Shown here piece after piece: positions 26,430 through 35,436 of a DNA stretch of 54,094 nt. Position 1 is the stretch's first letter; every line of letters starts with the position of its first letter. The stretch is from Verrucomicrobiota bacterium (lineage in GTDB: Bacteria; Verrucomicrobiota; Verrucomicrobiia; Opitutales; Opitutaceae): contig JAFAAS010000182.1 of NCBI GenBank assembly GCA_023426435.1, positions 1-54,094 on the forward strand, given 5' to 3'. The notes beneath the pieces were generated by a model. The model made no database searches. It saw only the letters and a list, made by a program, of their open reading frames with translations, and was not told where the DNA came from. The translations under genes were made by a program, and so were the position numbers.

Positions 26430-28226
26430 CTAGCTGGCGTCACGGGTGGTGATCGAGACGACTTCCTCGATGGTGGTCAAACCAGCGCTGGCTTTGCGCA
26501 GACCGTCTTCGCGCATGGTGCGCATGCCGCGGGAGCGGGCGTAGGCGCGCAAGCGCGCGGGGCTGGCGCCGGTGTGGATCATGCGCTGGAGTTCGTCGTC
26601 GATTTCGAGAATTTCGAAAATGCCGGTCCGTCCGCGATAACCGGTGCCGTTGCACGCGGCGCAACCGATGCCGCGCGCGAAGGACGCGGCTGCGATTTGG
26701 TCGCGGGTGAGCGAAATGCTGGCGAGTTCGGACGCGTTGGGTGGGTGAGGCGCGCGACACGTTTCACAGATTTTTCGGACGAGCCGTTGGGCCATGGCAG
26801 CGCGCAGAGAGGTGGCCACGAGGAAGGGACGCACACCGAGATCGACGAGGCGCGTGACGGCGCCGGGTGCGTCGTTGGTGTGGAGGGTAGAGAAGACCAT
26901 GTGGCCGGTGAGTGAAGCGTTGATCGCAATCTCGGCGGTTTCGCGGTCGCGGATTTCCCCGACCATGACGACATTCGGGGCTTGTCGCAGCATGGCGCGG
27001 AGAGCGGAGGCGAACGTCATGCCGATCTCGGGGCGGACGGGCACCTGGTTGATGCCGGCGAACTGATACTCGATTGGATCTTCGACGGTGATGATCTTGC
27101 GATCGGAGCGGTTGAGGTGGTGAAGGCAGCTGTAGAGCGTGGTCGTTTTGCCGGAGCCGGTGGGGCCGGTGACGAGAATCATGCCGTCGGGTTGTGCGAT
27201 GAGGCGTTGGAATGCGGCGTGATCGTCGGCGGCGAAGCCGAGTTCGGGCATGCCGAGCTGCAGTGATTCCGGATCGAGGAGACGCATCACGATGCTTTCG
27301 CCGTGGGCGGTCGGCAGAGAGGAGACGCGCAAGTCGAGGGCGCGTCCGCCGACGACGGCGCGGATGCGGCCGTCCTGCGGGATGCGTTTCTCGGCGATGG
27401 AGATGTTGGCCATGATCTTGAGGCGGGAGATCACGGCGAGTTGGAGGCGCTTGGGCGGATTATCGGCTTCGACGAGTGCGCCATCGATTCGGTAGCGGAC
27501 GCGAAAACGGCGGGCGAGCGGTTCGAGGTGGATGTCGGAGGCGCGACGTTGGACGGCGGCGGCGATGATCGATTGCACCAGTTGAACGACGGGAGCGCCG
27601 GTGTCGTCGATTTCGGCGGTTTCGGAATCCGTTGTGGCCGGGGCGGAGGCGGGGTGAGGCGGAGGGAGAGAATTTCGCGGCTGGATTTCGACTGAGAGCG
27701 ACGTGCCGTCCGGTTCGCGCGAGATGGCGGGATCGATGCCGTAAGCGCGTTCGAGGGCTTGTGAGACGGCGGCGGGGGTCGCGGCGAATGGGAGAATTTC
27801 CTTTCCGGTGACGTGGGAGAGCGTGTCGAGGGCGTCGGTGTCGAGCGGATCGGCGGTCGCGATGTGCAGTCGGGAGTCGTCGAGGGCGAGCGCGACGGCG
27901 CGATGACGTTGCGCGAGCGTTTGGGGGACGAGCGCCAGCGCGGCAGGAGAGGGATGCGCGCGGGTCAGGTCGATGAACTCGACGCCGGATGCCTCTGCGA
28001 GGAGTTTCGCGATCGTGGGTTGATCGAGCGCGCCCTGGGCTTGGAGGATGTCGAGCAGGCGCGGAGGAGGGAGCGCTGTGTCCTGATGCCGCGAGGCGGT
28101 TTCGCGAGCGGTGGCGAGTTGGTCTGCGGTCAGCGCTCGCTTGGCGAGGGCGAGTTGAAGGACGAATTCGTCGGCTGAAGTGGACACGGAAGCGACGCGC
28201 GGAGTATCCGCGTCGCTGTGTTGCAT
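26430..28226 (-). CDS. PilB/GspE-type assembly ATPase
   Basis: 598 aa, first gene of the motor operon. The N-terminal MshEN-like domain (about 45-160) includes LLDILQAQGALDQPTIAKLL and LHIATADPLDTDALDTLSHV. The catalytic core carries Walker A GPTGSGKTTTLY near 353, GEIRDRETAEIAINAS, and the zinc tetracysteine CETCRAPHPP / CAACNGTGYRGR. The C-terminus ends VSITTRDAS. It is similar in domain order to the ATPase at 23576-25270 but clearly diverged from it. With two extension-type ATPases and PilT in one operon, one may serve pilus extension and the other secretion. Confidence 0.92.
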   Translation of the reverse strand: MQHSDADTPRVASVSTSADEFVLQLALAKRALTADQLATARETASRHQDTALPPPRLLDILQAQGALDQPTIAKLLAEASGVEFIDLTRAHPSPAALALVPQTLAQRHRAVALALDDSRLHIATADPLDTDALDTLSHVTGKEILPFAATPAAVSQALERAYGIDPAISREPDGTSLSVEIQPRNSLPPPHPASAPATTDSETAEIDDTGAPVVQLVQSIIAAAVQRRASDIHLEPLARRFRVRYRIDGALVEADNPPKRLQLAVISRLKIMANISIAEKRIPQDGRIRAVVGGRALDLRVSSLPTAHGESIVMRLLDPESLQLGMPELGFAADDHAAFQRLIAQPDGMILVTGPTGSGKTTTLYSCLHHLNRSDRKIITVEDPIEYQFAGINQVPVRPEIGMTFASALRAMLRQAPNVVMVGEIRDRETAEIAINASLTGHMVFSTLHTNDAPGAVTRLVDLGVRPFLVATSLRAAMAQRLVRKICETCRAPHPPNASELASISLTRDQIAAASFARGIGCAACNGTGYRGRTGIFEILEIDDELQRMIHTGASPARLRAYARSRGMRTMREDGLRKASAGLTTIEEVVSITTRDAS

Positions 28227-28545
28227 TCAACTAGCAAGTGGAGCGATGCGTGTCAGCAAACACGCGGAGAAAGAAGAGAACCACGAAGGGACACGAAGGG
28301 ACGCGAAGGGAGGAAAGTGTCATACATAATATGACACTTTCGCGACGGGCCCTGCGGGGGCAGGTCGCGGGTTGAAGATGCGGCGAAGGGGCGCGGCCCG
28401 CAGGGGCGGCGCGAGGCATCTGTGACGAGCGAGGATTCCAACGGGATTCTTCGCAACTCTCAGAATGACAGGAAGGCTCGGACGGCTTCGCGGCGCTGTG
28501 AATGACAGAAGCGCCCAGACTGCGAGGCGAGCGGTTCTTTGAGTG
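28227..28545. other. 319-bp intergenic region with three repeat types
   Basis: No gene is visible. It contains three 10-bp tandem units (CACGAAGGGA twice, CGCGAAGGGA once; 28282-28311), the palindrome at 28314-28340, and a copy of the dispersed element GGATTCTTCGC...CTCAGAATGACAG (28444-28471). It lies downstream of rho and upstream of the motor operon, so the promoter of the operon should be here, but I cannot point to it with confidence. Confidence 0.7.
28314..28340. repeat. AAGTGTCA palindrome, copy 1
   Basis: Perfect 11-bp arms (AAAGTGTCATA / TATGACACTTT) around the 5-nt loop CATAA. It shares its core AAGTGTCA...TGACACTT and a CAWWA-type loop with the palindrome at 34823-34853, so it appears to be a dispersed element of this genome. 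Confidence 0.8.
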
Positions 28546-30555
28546 CTAGGTGCGGCTGAGGCCGAGGAGGAATTCGGCGTTGGATTTCGTCTTTTTGAGA
28601 CGCGTGATGAGCATCTCCATCGACTCGATCGGACCGAGACCCTGCATTGCGCGGCGGAGGCCGTAGATGCGTTGAAGCTCTTCGGGATGGTAGATGAGCT
28701 CTTCCTTGCGAGTGCCGGAACGGTCGATGTTGATCGCCGGAAAAATGCGGCGTTCGACGAGACCGCGGTCGAGGTGGAGCTCGCAATTGCCGGTGCCTTT
28801 GAACTCTTCGAAGATGATTTCGTCCATGCGGCTGCCGGTGTCGATCAGCGCGCTGGCGATGATCGTGAGGCTGCCGCCTCCCTCGATGTTGCGCGCGGAG
28901 CCGAAGAAGCGCTTCGGTTTTTGGAGCGCGTTGGATTCGAGACCGCCCGACATGGTTTTGCCGCCGGTGGTGAGCGCGTTGTAGGCGCGGGCGAGACGGG
29001 TGATGGAATCGAGGAGGATGACGACGTGTTCGCCGAGCTCGACGCGACGACGCGCGTTTTCGATCACCATCTCCGCGCAGTGAACGTGGCTCTCGGGCGT
29101 TTCGTCGAAGGTGGAGGAAACGACTTCGCCCTTCGTGTGGCGGCGGAAATCGGTCACTTCTTCGGGACGCTCGTCGATGAGCAAAAGGATGAGTTTGGCG
29201 TGCGGGCTGTTCGCGGTGATCGAGTTCGCGATGTTCTGGAGCAGAACGGTTTTGCCGGTGCGCGGCGGAGCGACGATCAAGGCACGCTGGCCGAAACCGA
29301 TGGGCGTGAGGATGTCGACGGCGCGCATCGAGACATCTCGCTGCGTTTCCTCGGATTCGAGGAGGATGCGCTGCAGCGGGTAGTAGGGGACGAGTTCCTC
29401 GAACGGCGTGATCTTCGAGATTTCCGCCGGAGGCATGCCCATGACGGATTCGATGCGCAGCACGGCGGGGCAGCGTTCGCCCGGTTGAGGGGCTTGGACG
29501 GCAACTTCGACGCGGTGGCCGCGTTTCAAGCCGTAGAGCCGGATGAGGCTGTCGGGCAGGTAGGGATCTTCCGGATACAGCCGATAATTGACGTGTTCGT
29601 GAACGACGAACGCTCCGCGATCGGTGACGTCGATGTAGCCGCGATCCTTGATGGGGGTTTTGCGTTCGGCGGCGAGGGTGAGGATGGCGGAAAGCAGCTG
29701 CTTCTTGTTGGGGGCGCCATCGACAGGAACGCCGAGCTCGCGGGCGAAGGCAGTCAGTTCGCCGAGGGATTTGGCGTAAATTTCGTTGAGGAAGATCGGC
29801 GTGCCGCCGCCGGACGAGATTTCGTCGGCGGTTTTTTCGAGTGCGGGGAGATCTTCGAAGCGGGCGGGATTGGGCAACTCGCCGATGACGGGCGCGGTGC
29901 TGGGCGGGGGTGGTTGTTGCGGGTGTTGTTCGCGCGGGCCGCCGCCGCCGCCCTGCCAGTGTCCGCCGCCGCCGCTACCGTGGCGGCCGCGTTTGCGTTT
30001 GTTGCGCTTCCAGAAATCGCGACCGCCTCTGTCGCCTCCGCGGTCTCCGCGGTCGCCGCGATCTCCGCGTTCGCCACCGCGCTCGCCGCGCTCGCTGCCG
30101 CGGCCTCCTCGATCTTCGCCGCGGTCGCCGCCGCGTTCCTGCCACTCGGGCTGGGTTTGCGGGCGCGGTGGGGCGGAGTCGTCGGTTTGGGTGGGAGCGG
30201 GTGATGAGTCGGTGTCCGAAGGTGCGTCGTGGCGCGAGTCTTCGCGCGGTTCGCGGGCATGTGCCTCGGGAGCGCGCTCGGCGGTGGGTTCGGGCTCGCG
30301 TCGGGTTTCGCGGGGCGGCTCCGGTTCGGCGCGGGGAGGAGGCGGCGGTTCGGACGGGGTGGAAGGTTCGGGCGCGGGAGTGAGCTCCAGCTGTGCGTCG
30401 GCGGGTGCGCTTTCGGTGGCGGTTGCCTTCGCGGAGCGGCTGGTGCGGCCGCGGGTCAGGCGCGACGTGGTTTTACGCCGGGTGGGCTTCTTTTTTGCGG
30501 TGCTTTCCGCACCGTCGCTGGGGGTGGCGTTTTCGTCGTCGTTTTTCGAAGGCAT
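28546..30555 (-). CDS. rho: Transcription termination factor Rho with long disordered N-terminus
   Basis: 669 aa against 419 in E. coli; Rho is an RNA-dependent hexameric helicase that ends transcription. Residues 1 to about 240 are low-complexity: Lys/Arg/Thr-rich at the start, then Pro/Glu/Ala, then an RG/DRG-rich run (about 141-205) and a Gly/His patch. A Rho N-terminal domain follows (LTAFARELGVPVDGAPNKKQ), then the RNA-binding domain (VTDRGAFVVHEHVNYRL), Walker A PPRTGKTVLL near 430, the catalytic DERPEEVTDF, and Q/R-loop sequence GGKTMSGGLESNAL. The core is complete. A second Rho lies at 42297-43529. Confidence 0.95.
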   Translation of the reverse strand: MPSKNDDENATPSDGAESTAKKKPTRRKTTSRLTRGRTSRSAKATATESAPADAQLELTPAPEPSTPSEPPPPPRAEPEPPRETRREPEPTAERAPEAHAREPREDSRHDAPSDTDSSPAPTQTDDSAPPRPQTQPEWQERGGDRGEDRGGRGSERGERGGERGDRGDRGDRGGDRGGRDFWKRNKRKRGRHGSGGGGHWQGGGGGPREQHPQQPPPPSTAPVIGELPNPARFEDLPALEKTADEISSGGGTPIFLNEIYAKSLGELTAFARELGVPVDGAPNKKQLLSAILTLAAERKTPIKDRGYIDVTDRGAFVVHEHVNYRLYPEDPYLPDSLIRLYGLKRGHRVEVAVQAPQPGERCPAVLRIESVMGMPPAEISKITPFEELVPYYPLQRILLESEETQRDVSMRAVDILTPIGFGQRALIVAPPRTGKTVLLQNIANSITANSPHAKLILLLIDERPEEVTDFRRHTKGEVVSSTFDETPESHVHCAEMVIENARRRVELGEHVVILLDSITRLARAYNALTTGGKTMSGGLESNALQKPKRFFGSARNIEGGGSLTIIASALIDTGSRMDEIIFEEFKGTGNCELHLDRGLVERRIFPAINIDRSGTRKEELIYHPEELQRIYGLRRAMQGLGPIESMEMLITRLKKTKSNAEFLLGLSRT

Positions 30556-30617
30556 GTCGGTCGTAACAAGTTTGAGTTCCCCGGCTGGGGAAAAGTGGGA
30601 GGAAGCGACCGGATTTC

Positions 30618-31202
30618 TCAGCGGGTCACCGGCAGTTTCGTGACGAGCCGGTCGATCTGCGCTTCGAGAAACTCGGGCGAGCCGTCGTTCCAGAGAACGA
30701 AATCGGCCGATTCAATTTTGTGCGCCAGTGGCAGTTGCTTGGAAATTCGTTGCTCGGCGAGCGCGCGTGGGAGGCCGCGCTGCTCCAGTCGAGCGAGTTG
30801 CTGGGCGGCAGAAGAGGCAACGCACACGGTGAAATCAAACCAAATTTCCAAAGCTTTCTCGAAAAGCAGCGGCACCTCCACGATCCAGTCGGCGTTGGGT
30901 TCCGCGGCGAACGCCGATCGCCACAATCCGAACAGCGGCGGATGCGTAAGTTCCTCCAGCCACTGCCGCTCCGAGTCATGGGGAAACACCCGCGCGGCGA
31001 GGGCGGCGCGATCGACGGAACCGTCCGAGCGGAACACGGCGGCGCCGTGGCGCTCGCGCAGGGCGGCGACGACGGAAGGTGAAGGTAGAACGCGTTCGCG
31101 GATGAGGGCGTCGGAATCGAGCAGGCGAAAGCCGCGTCGCGTGAACATTGCCGCCGCCGTTGTCTTACCGCATCCGATCCCGCCCGTAAGGCCCAGTGTC
31201 AT
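30618..31202 (-). CDS. coaE: Dephospho-CoA kinase
   Basis: 194 aa. Catalyses the last step of coenzyme A synthesis, phosphorylation of the 3' hydroxyl of dephospho-CoA. The P-loop is LTGGIGCGKTTAAA, starting at residue 4, then LLDSDALIRE with the DSD motif, and EVPLLFEKALEIWFD, all typical of CoaE. The ATG at 31202 places the P-loop at the N-terminus. Longer frames upstream to 31304 lack family similarity. It is 62 bp upstream of rho on the same strand and divergent from the HD-domain gene. Confidence 0.93.
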   Translation of the reverse strand: MTLGLTGGIGCGKTTAAAMFTRRGFRLLDSDALIRERVLPSPSVVAALRERHGAAVFRSDGSVDRAALAARVFPHDSERQWLEELTHPPLFGLWRSAFAAEPNADWIVEVPLLFEKALEIWFDFTVCVASSAAQQLARLEQRGLPRALAEQRISKQLPLAHKIESADFVLWNDGSPEFLEAQIDRLVTKLPVTR

Positions 31203-31309
31203 GTGTGGTTTGCGTGGGAGGTTTCGACTTGCTCGCGTATTTCGCAAATCCTTAATGGCGCCGTCTTGGCCGGCTTTCCCCTCCGGCGGAGGCTTCCACT
31301 TCAACCTTC

Positions 31310-32167
31310 ATGCTTCCGCGCGTCGACACGAAGAGCGCCCCGGCCGTCGCTGCTTGGGTTCAGGAGACATTCTCCGGGCTCTATCCCGAAGAGAAAAGCA
31401 GCTGGCTGCCGCGGTTGTTTAGTGACGTGGCGGATCTTTTCGAAGGGCGGCATCCGGATTATCAGGCGGTCGATCTTCGTTATCACGATTTCGAGCACAC
31501 CCTGCAGGCGACGGTGTGTTTGAGTGAGTTGTTGAACCAACGGGAAAGACGTGGGGTGGCACCGCGGCTGAGTGCGCGGCAGTTTCAGTTCGCGATCGCG
31601 GCGGTGATGTTGCACGACGCGGGTTATCTGAAGCTGCGCCACGATGGAGAAGGCACGGGGGCGAAGTATACGTTTTGTCACGTGCTGAGGAGTTGTGCGT
31701 TTGCGGCGTCGTATCTGCCGACCCTGGGGGCGACGGAGGCGGAGATCGCGGGGGTGTTGGGGGCGATCAGTTGCACGGGGCCGACCAAGCAGATCAGCCG
31801 GCTGCAGTTCGAGAATCCGCTGGAGCGCTTCGTCGGATGTGCGCTGGCGACGGCGGATTACCTCGGGCAGATGGCGGCGCCGGATTATCCGGACGAGTTG
31901 GAGATCCTTTACGCGGAGTTTTGCGAATCGGACGATTATGCGAATGTGCCGCGGGAGCGGCGGGCGTTCAAATCGGCGGAGGAGCTGATCGCGCGCACGC
32001 CGGCGTTCTGGCGAAGTGTCGTGCTGCCCAAGCTGCGCAACGACTACGAAGGCGCGTATTCGTTTCTTCAGGACGCAGTGACCGGAGCGAATGCCTACGT
32101 CGAGGCCGTGGAGCGGAACATCGCGATCATCGAGAGCCGGTCGGCGCGTTTGGCGGCGGCGAGCTGA
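31310..32167 (+). CDS. HD-domain protein, putative metal-dependent phosphohydrolase
   Basis: 285 aa. The metal-binding pattern is readable as RYHDFEHTLQ (H59/D60, H63) and VMLHDAGY (H102/D103), with a later CALATADYLGQM holding a likely final Asp. These residues resemble the HD superfamily that hydrolyses phosphomonoesters or cyclic nucleotides. The helical C-terminus ends AYVEAVERNIAIIESRS. No second domain is present, so neither substrate nor pathway can be assigned. It is divergent from coaE by 107 bp and runs 20 bp ahead of yifB. Confidence 0.8.
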   Translation: MLPRVDTKSAPAVAAWVQETFSGLYPEEKSSWLPRLFSDVADLFEGRHPDYQAVDLRYHDFEHTLQATVCLSELLNQRERRGVAPRLSARQFQFAIAAVMLHDAGYLKLRHDGEGTGAKYTFCHVLRSCAFAASYLPTLGATEAEIAGVLGAISCTGPTKQISRLQFENPLERFVGCALATADYLGQMAAPDYPDELEILYAEFCESDDYANVPRERRAFKSAEELIARTPAFWRSVVLPKLRNDYEGAYSFLQDAVTGANAYVEAVERNIAIIESRSARLAAAS

Positions 32168-32187
32168 ACCGCGCGTTCGGAAAACCT

Positions 32188-33723
32188 ATGCTCGCCACGA
32201 TCGTATCCGCCTCTTTGCAAGGAATTGACGCTGAGCTCGTGCACGTCGAGGTGAACGCGGGCGAGGCGGGGGATCCGAAATTGATTTTGGTCGGTCTGCC
32301 GGATGCGGCGGTGAAGGAGTCGGACGACCGCGTGTTTTCGGCGTTGAGCAACAGCGGGTTCAAGCCGCCGCGGACGCGCACGACGATCAATCTCGCGCCC
32401 GGTCATTTGAGGAAGGAAGGACCGTTTTACGATTTGCCGATTGCGCTCGGTATTCTGGCGGCGACGCGGCAGGTGCAGGCCGAGTCGATGGGCGAGTGGA
32501 TGATTGCGGGGGAGCTGAGTTTGTCGGGCGCGACGCGTCCGGTGCGCGGAGCGCTGGCGATGGCGCGGCTGGCGAGAAAACTTGGAAAACGCGGTTTGCT
32601 GTTGCCGGAAGTTTCGGCGGAAGAGGCGGCGTGTGTGGAAGGGATTGAGGTTATCCGCGTGGATTCGCTGGATGCGGCGGTGCGATTTTTGGCGGGAGAG
32701 AAAGCGATCCAGCCGTTGCCGGCGCGGCAGATTCCGTCGCGTGCCTCGTTGCCGGAAGGCGCGGCGGATTTCGCGGAGATCAAGGGGCAGCATGCGTTGC
32801 GTCGCGCGGTGGAGGTGGCGGTGGCGGGCTCGCATAATTTGTTGATGATCGGTCCGCCGGGAGCGGGGAAATCGATGGTGGCGAAACGCGTGCCCTCGAT
32901 CATGCCGTCGCCGATCCTCGAGGAGCAGTTGGAGATCGTGAGCATTCACTCGGCGGCGGGGCGGACCTTGTGCGGCGAGATGGCGTGGGGTTCGCGGCCG
33001 TTTCGGAGTCCGCATCACACGATTTCGGATGTCGGTTTGTTGGGCGGCGGTTCGATTCCCGGGCCGGGAGAAATCTCGCTCGCGCACAATGGGGTGTTGT
33101 TTCTCGACGAATTGCCCGAGTTCAAGCGGTCGGCGTTGGAGGTGTTGCGACAGCCGATCGAGGACGGGGAAGTGACGATATCGCGGAGTGCGGGGAAGGT
33201 GACGCTGCCGTGTGCGTTCATGTTGGTGGCGGCGATGAATCCGTGTCCGTGCGGATATTTGGGCGATACGAAGCATGAGTGTCGGTGTTCGCCGACGCAG
33301 ATTCAGCGGTATCGATCGCGGATTAGCGGGCCGTTGCTGGATCGCATCGATATTCATATCGAGGCGCCGGCGCTTTCGTTGGCGGAGTTGAGGTCGGAGA
33401 AAGCGGGCGAGCCGTCGGCGGCGATTCGGGGGCGGGTGGAAGCGGCCCGGGAGCGGCAGCGGGCGCGTTTTTCCGCGACGCGCACGACGGCGAATGCGCG
33501 GATGAGCCAGGCGCAGATTCGGAAACATTGCGCGATTGATCCATCGCTCGGCGATTTGCTGCAGCATGCGATGGAGCAGCTGAGCCTGTCGGCGCGCGCG
33601 TATGATCGGATTTTGAAAGTGGCGCGGACGATTGCCGATTTAGCGGGAGCCGAACGGATCGAGTCGCCGCATCTGCTTGAAGCGATCCAGTATCGCAGCC
33701 TGGATCGCGCGCAGTTTTACTGA
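32188..33723 (+). CDS. YifB/ComM-family Mg-chelatase-like AAA+ ATPase
   Basis: 511 aa. In some bacteria the ComM member is a branch-migration helicase that extends heteroduplex during natural transformation. The N-terminal domain starts ATIVSASLQGIDAELVHVEV and contains VGLPDAAVKESDDRV, the family signature. Walker A GPPGAGKSMVAKR lies near residue 221, Walker B is GVLFLDELPEF, and the cysteine-rich insert is MNPCPCGYLGD with C-R-C a little later. ATG 32188 is preferred, since an open frame extending back to 31675 overlaps the HD gene. It converges with the YhaM-type gene with one base between the stops. Confidence 0.93.
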   Translation: MLATIVSASLQGIDAELVHVEVNAGEAGDPKLILVGLPDAAVKESDDRVFSALSNSGFKPPRTRTTINLAPGHLRKEGPFYDLPIALGILAATRQVQAESMGEWMIAGELSLSGATRPVRGALAMARLARKLGKRGLLLPEVSAEEAACVEGIEVIRVDSLDAAVRFLAGEKAIQPLPARQIPSRASLPEGAADFAEIKGQHALRRAVEVAVAGSHNLLMIGPPGAGKSMVAKRVPSIMPSPILEEQLEIVSIHSAAGRTLCGEMAWGSRPFRSPHHTISDVGLLGGGSIPGPGEISLAHNGVLFLDELPEFKRSALEVLRQPIEDGEVTISRSAGKVTLPCAFMLVAAMNPCPCGYLGDTKHECRCSPTQIQRYRSRISGPLLDRIDIHIEAPALSLAELRSEKAGEPSAAIRGRVEAARERQRARFSATRTTANARMSQAQIRKHCAIDPSLGDLLQHAMEQLSLSARAYDRILKVARTIADLAGAERIESPHLLEAIQYRSLDRAQFY

Positions 33724-33724
33724 A

Positions 33725-34762
33725 TTACTGAAGCGGCAGCGATGGCGGAGCCGAAGTCGGCGCGGAGGCGCGGAAGGGAAGTTTTTTGACGAGCACGGGG
33801 GAGCTGAGGCCGGGGAGGCGTTCGGAGAATTCGTCGGTTTCGCCGGCCTGGCGGAGAGCGCGTTGCACCATGCCCATGCGGGCGTCGAGATTGTCGATCA
33901 TCGAGACGAAGACGGCTTCGGGCGTGGCGGCGTAAACGGCGGCGCCCCACTCGGGTTCACCCTGGTGCGAGAGGATGACGTGTTCGAGGCGTTCGAGCAG
34001 TTCGGCATCGAGCTTCGATTTCATCGCGGCCTTGCGCGCGAGTTGATAGCCGAGAACGACGTGGCCTTGAAGGATGCCGCGACGACTGCGTTTCGTGGCG
34101 AGCGTGCCTTCGTATTCGATGGTTTTGCCTGTATCGTGAAGAAGGATACCGGCCATCGCGAGATCGGCATCGACTTCCGGGTAGAGCGGAAGGAGGGCCT
34201 GGCAGGCGCGGGCCATGTGCAGCGTGTGTTCGAGGAGGCCGTGGCGGTAGGCGTGGTGCATCGCGACGGCGGCGGGGGACCAGCGGAAGGTTTCGCCGAT
34301 GTCGTCGAACACGGCGCGAACGGTGGCGCGCAGTTCGGGATGAACGATGGATTCGATGAAGGTGTTGAACTCGGTCCACATCGCGTCGGCGTTTTCCGGC
34401 GCGGTTTCGATGAGGTTGTCGAGCAGGCCGGGGGCGCTGAGCTCGGACTCGGAGAGGACGGTGACGCGCGCGAGTTTGGGCGAGAGGCGGCCCTGGTAGA
34501 AATCGACTTTGCCCTCGACGCGGATGACGGCGCCTTCGCCGGCGCTGCGGAGGGTTTCGAAGACGGGGCTGTCGCTGAAGACGGTGCAATTGCACGAACC
34601 GCTGCGGTCGCCGAGTTCGACGCTGATGAACGGGTTGCCGTTGGAGGCGGTTTTGGCGATGAGCTTTTTGACGACGAGCAGACTGGTGAAAGGGCGGCCG
34701 CTTCCTGCGCCTTCGAAGGCTTTGAGTTCGCGGATGCAGGAGAGCGGGAATTCGTCGGACAT
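33725..34762 (-). CDS. YhaM-type 3'-5' exoribonuclease (OB fold + HD domain)
   Basis: 345 aa. The N-terminal OB fold (PFTSLLVVKKLIAKTASNGN, then GDRSGSCNCTVF) precedes an HD domain with YRHGLLEHTLHMARAC and GILLHDTGKTIEYEG, the arrangement of YhaM/CBF1-family nucleases and related HD hydrolases. ATG 34762 gives the family length; frames extending upstream to 35635 are shadows of the isochorismatase-family gene. Two more histidines in ILSHQGEPEWGAA complete the usual HD set. Substrate preference, RNA or single-stranded DNA, cannot be told from the sequence. Confidence 0.88.
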   Translation of the reverse strand: MSDEFPLSCIRELKAFEGAGSGRPFTSLLVVKKLIAKTASNGNPFISVELGDRSGSCNCTVFSDSPVFETLRSAGEGAVIRVEGKVDFYQGRLSPKLARVTVLSESELSAPGLLDNLIETAPENADAMWTEFNTFIESIVHPELRATVRAVFDDIGETFRWSPAAVAMHHAYRHGLLEHTLHMARACQALLPLYPEVDADLAMAGILLHDTGKTIEYEGTLATKRSRRGILQGHVVLGYQLARKAAMKSKLDAELLERLEHVILSHQGEPEWGAAVYAATPEAVFVSMIDNLDARMGMVQRALRQAGETDEFSERLPGLSSPVLVKKLPFRASAPTSAPPSLPLQ

Positions 34763-34822
34763 GCGGGAGGTTTGGCGGAGGTGTTTGGGAGCGACAAGCT
34801 TCGGTTCGCGGAGCAGAAGGGG

Positions 34823-34853
34823 GAGAAGTGTCACCCAATAGGTGACACTTCTC
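34823..34853. repeat. AAGTGTCA palindrome, copy 2
   Basis: Perfect 13-bp arms (GAGAAGTGTCACC / GGTGACACTTCTC) with the 5-nt loop CAATA. The palindrome contains the stop codon (34831-34833) and the last residues of the isochorismatase-family gene, which suggests it arrived after the gene and reshaped its 3' end. It could also act as a transcription terminator-like hairpin. Confidence 0.85.
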
Positions 34854-35415
34854 GGGGAGGCGTGGGCGTGGCGTGTTGTTTCACGAGTTGAGTGAAGGGG
34901 CGGAAGAAGGGGTGGTGGACGTCGCGGAGGAGGGAATAGAAGACGGTTTCGCTGGGGAGGACGTGGGCGCCGGCGCGAACGAGCGCGTCGAGGCAGGTGC
35001 GGGCGTCGTCGGGGCGACGGGCGCCGAGGCAATCGGAGAGAAGCGTCACCTCGAGGCCGGCGGCGCGGGCGTCGAGGGTGGTTTGGTAAACGCAGACCGG
35101 CGTCTCGAGACCGCAGAGGAGAAGGTGTTCGATGCGGCGGGATTCGATGGCGGAGCGGATCGAATCGTTGGCGAAGACGGAGAAGGTGGTTTTGGGGAGT
35201 GTGACGGGCGAGGGAAGAAGTGAGAGAAGTTCGGGGGTGGTGGGGCCGAGTTTTTCGGGGACTTGTTCGGTGAAGAGGATGTCGAGACCGAGACCGGCGG
35301 CGGCCTGGAGGGCGAACGCGCAGCGACGCTGGAGGGCGTCGGAGGCGTGCATCGCTTTCAGGAAGACGGGTTGGAGATCGAGGCAAAGAAGAAGGAGATT
35401 GGGATGGCTGCTCAT
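34831..35415 (-). CDS. Isochorismatase-family cysteine hydrolase
   Basis: 194 aa. The family triad is visible: D13 in LCLDLQ, K75 in LPKTTFS and C108 in ETPVCVYQT. The position of the cis-peptide region before the cysteine (LCGLETPVCV) is also typical. Members include nicotinamidases and other amidases, and the exact substrate cannot be assigned. The last residues (REVSPIG) are encoded within the AAGTGTCA palindrome at 34823-34853, so the natural C-terminus may have been altered. Downstream of the phosphoesterase gene on the same strand, 21 bp away. Confidence 0.88.
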   Translation of the reverse strand: MSSHPNLLLLCLDLQPVFLKAMHASDALQRRCAFALQAAAGLGLDILFTEQVPEKLGPTTPELLSLLPSPVTLPKTTFSVFANDSIRSAIESRRIEHLLLCGLETPVCVYQTTLDARAAGLEVTLLSDCLGARRPDDARTCLDALVRAGAHVLPSETVFYSLLRDVHHPFFRPFTQLVKQHATPTPPREVSPIG

Positions 35416-35436
35416 GAAAGAAGTGGTTCGGGGCGT

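Noticed and set aside
28543..30204. 553-aa plus-strand frame opposite rho
   Set aside because: Rho is unmistakable on the minus strand. The opposite frame is a compositional shadow.
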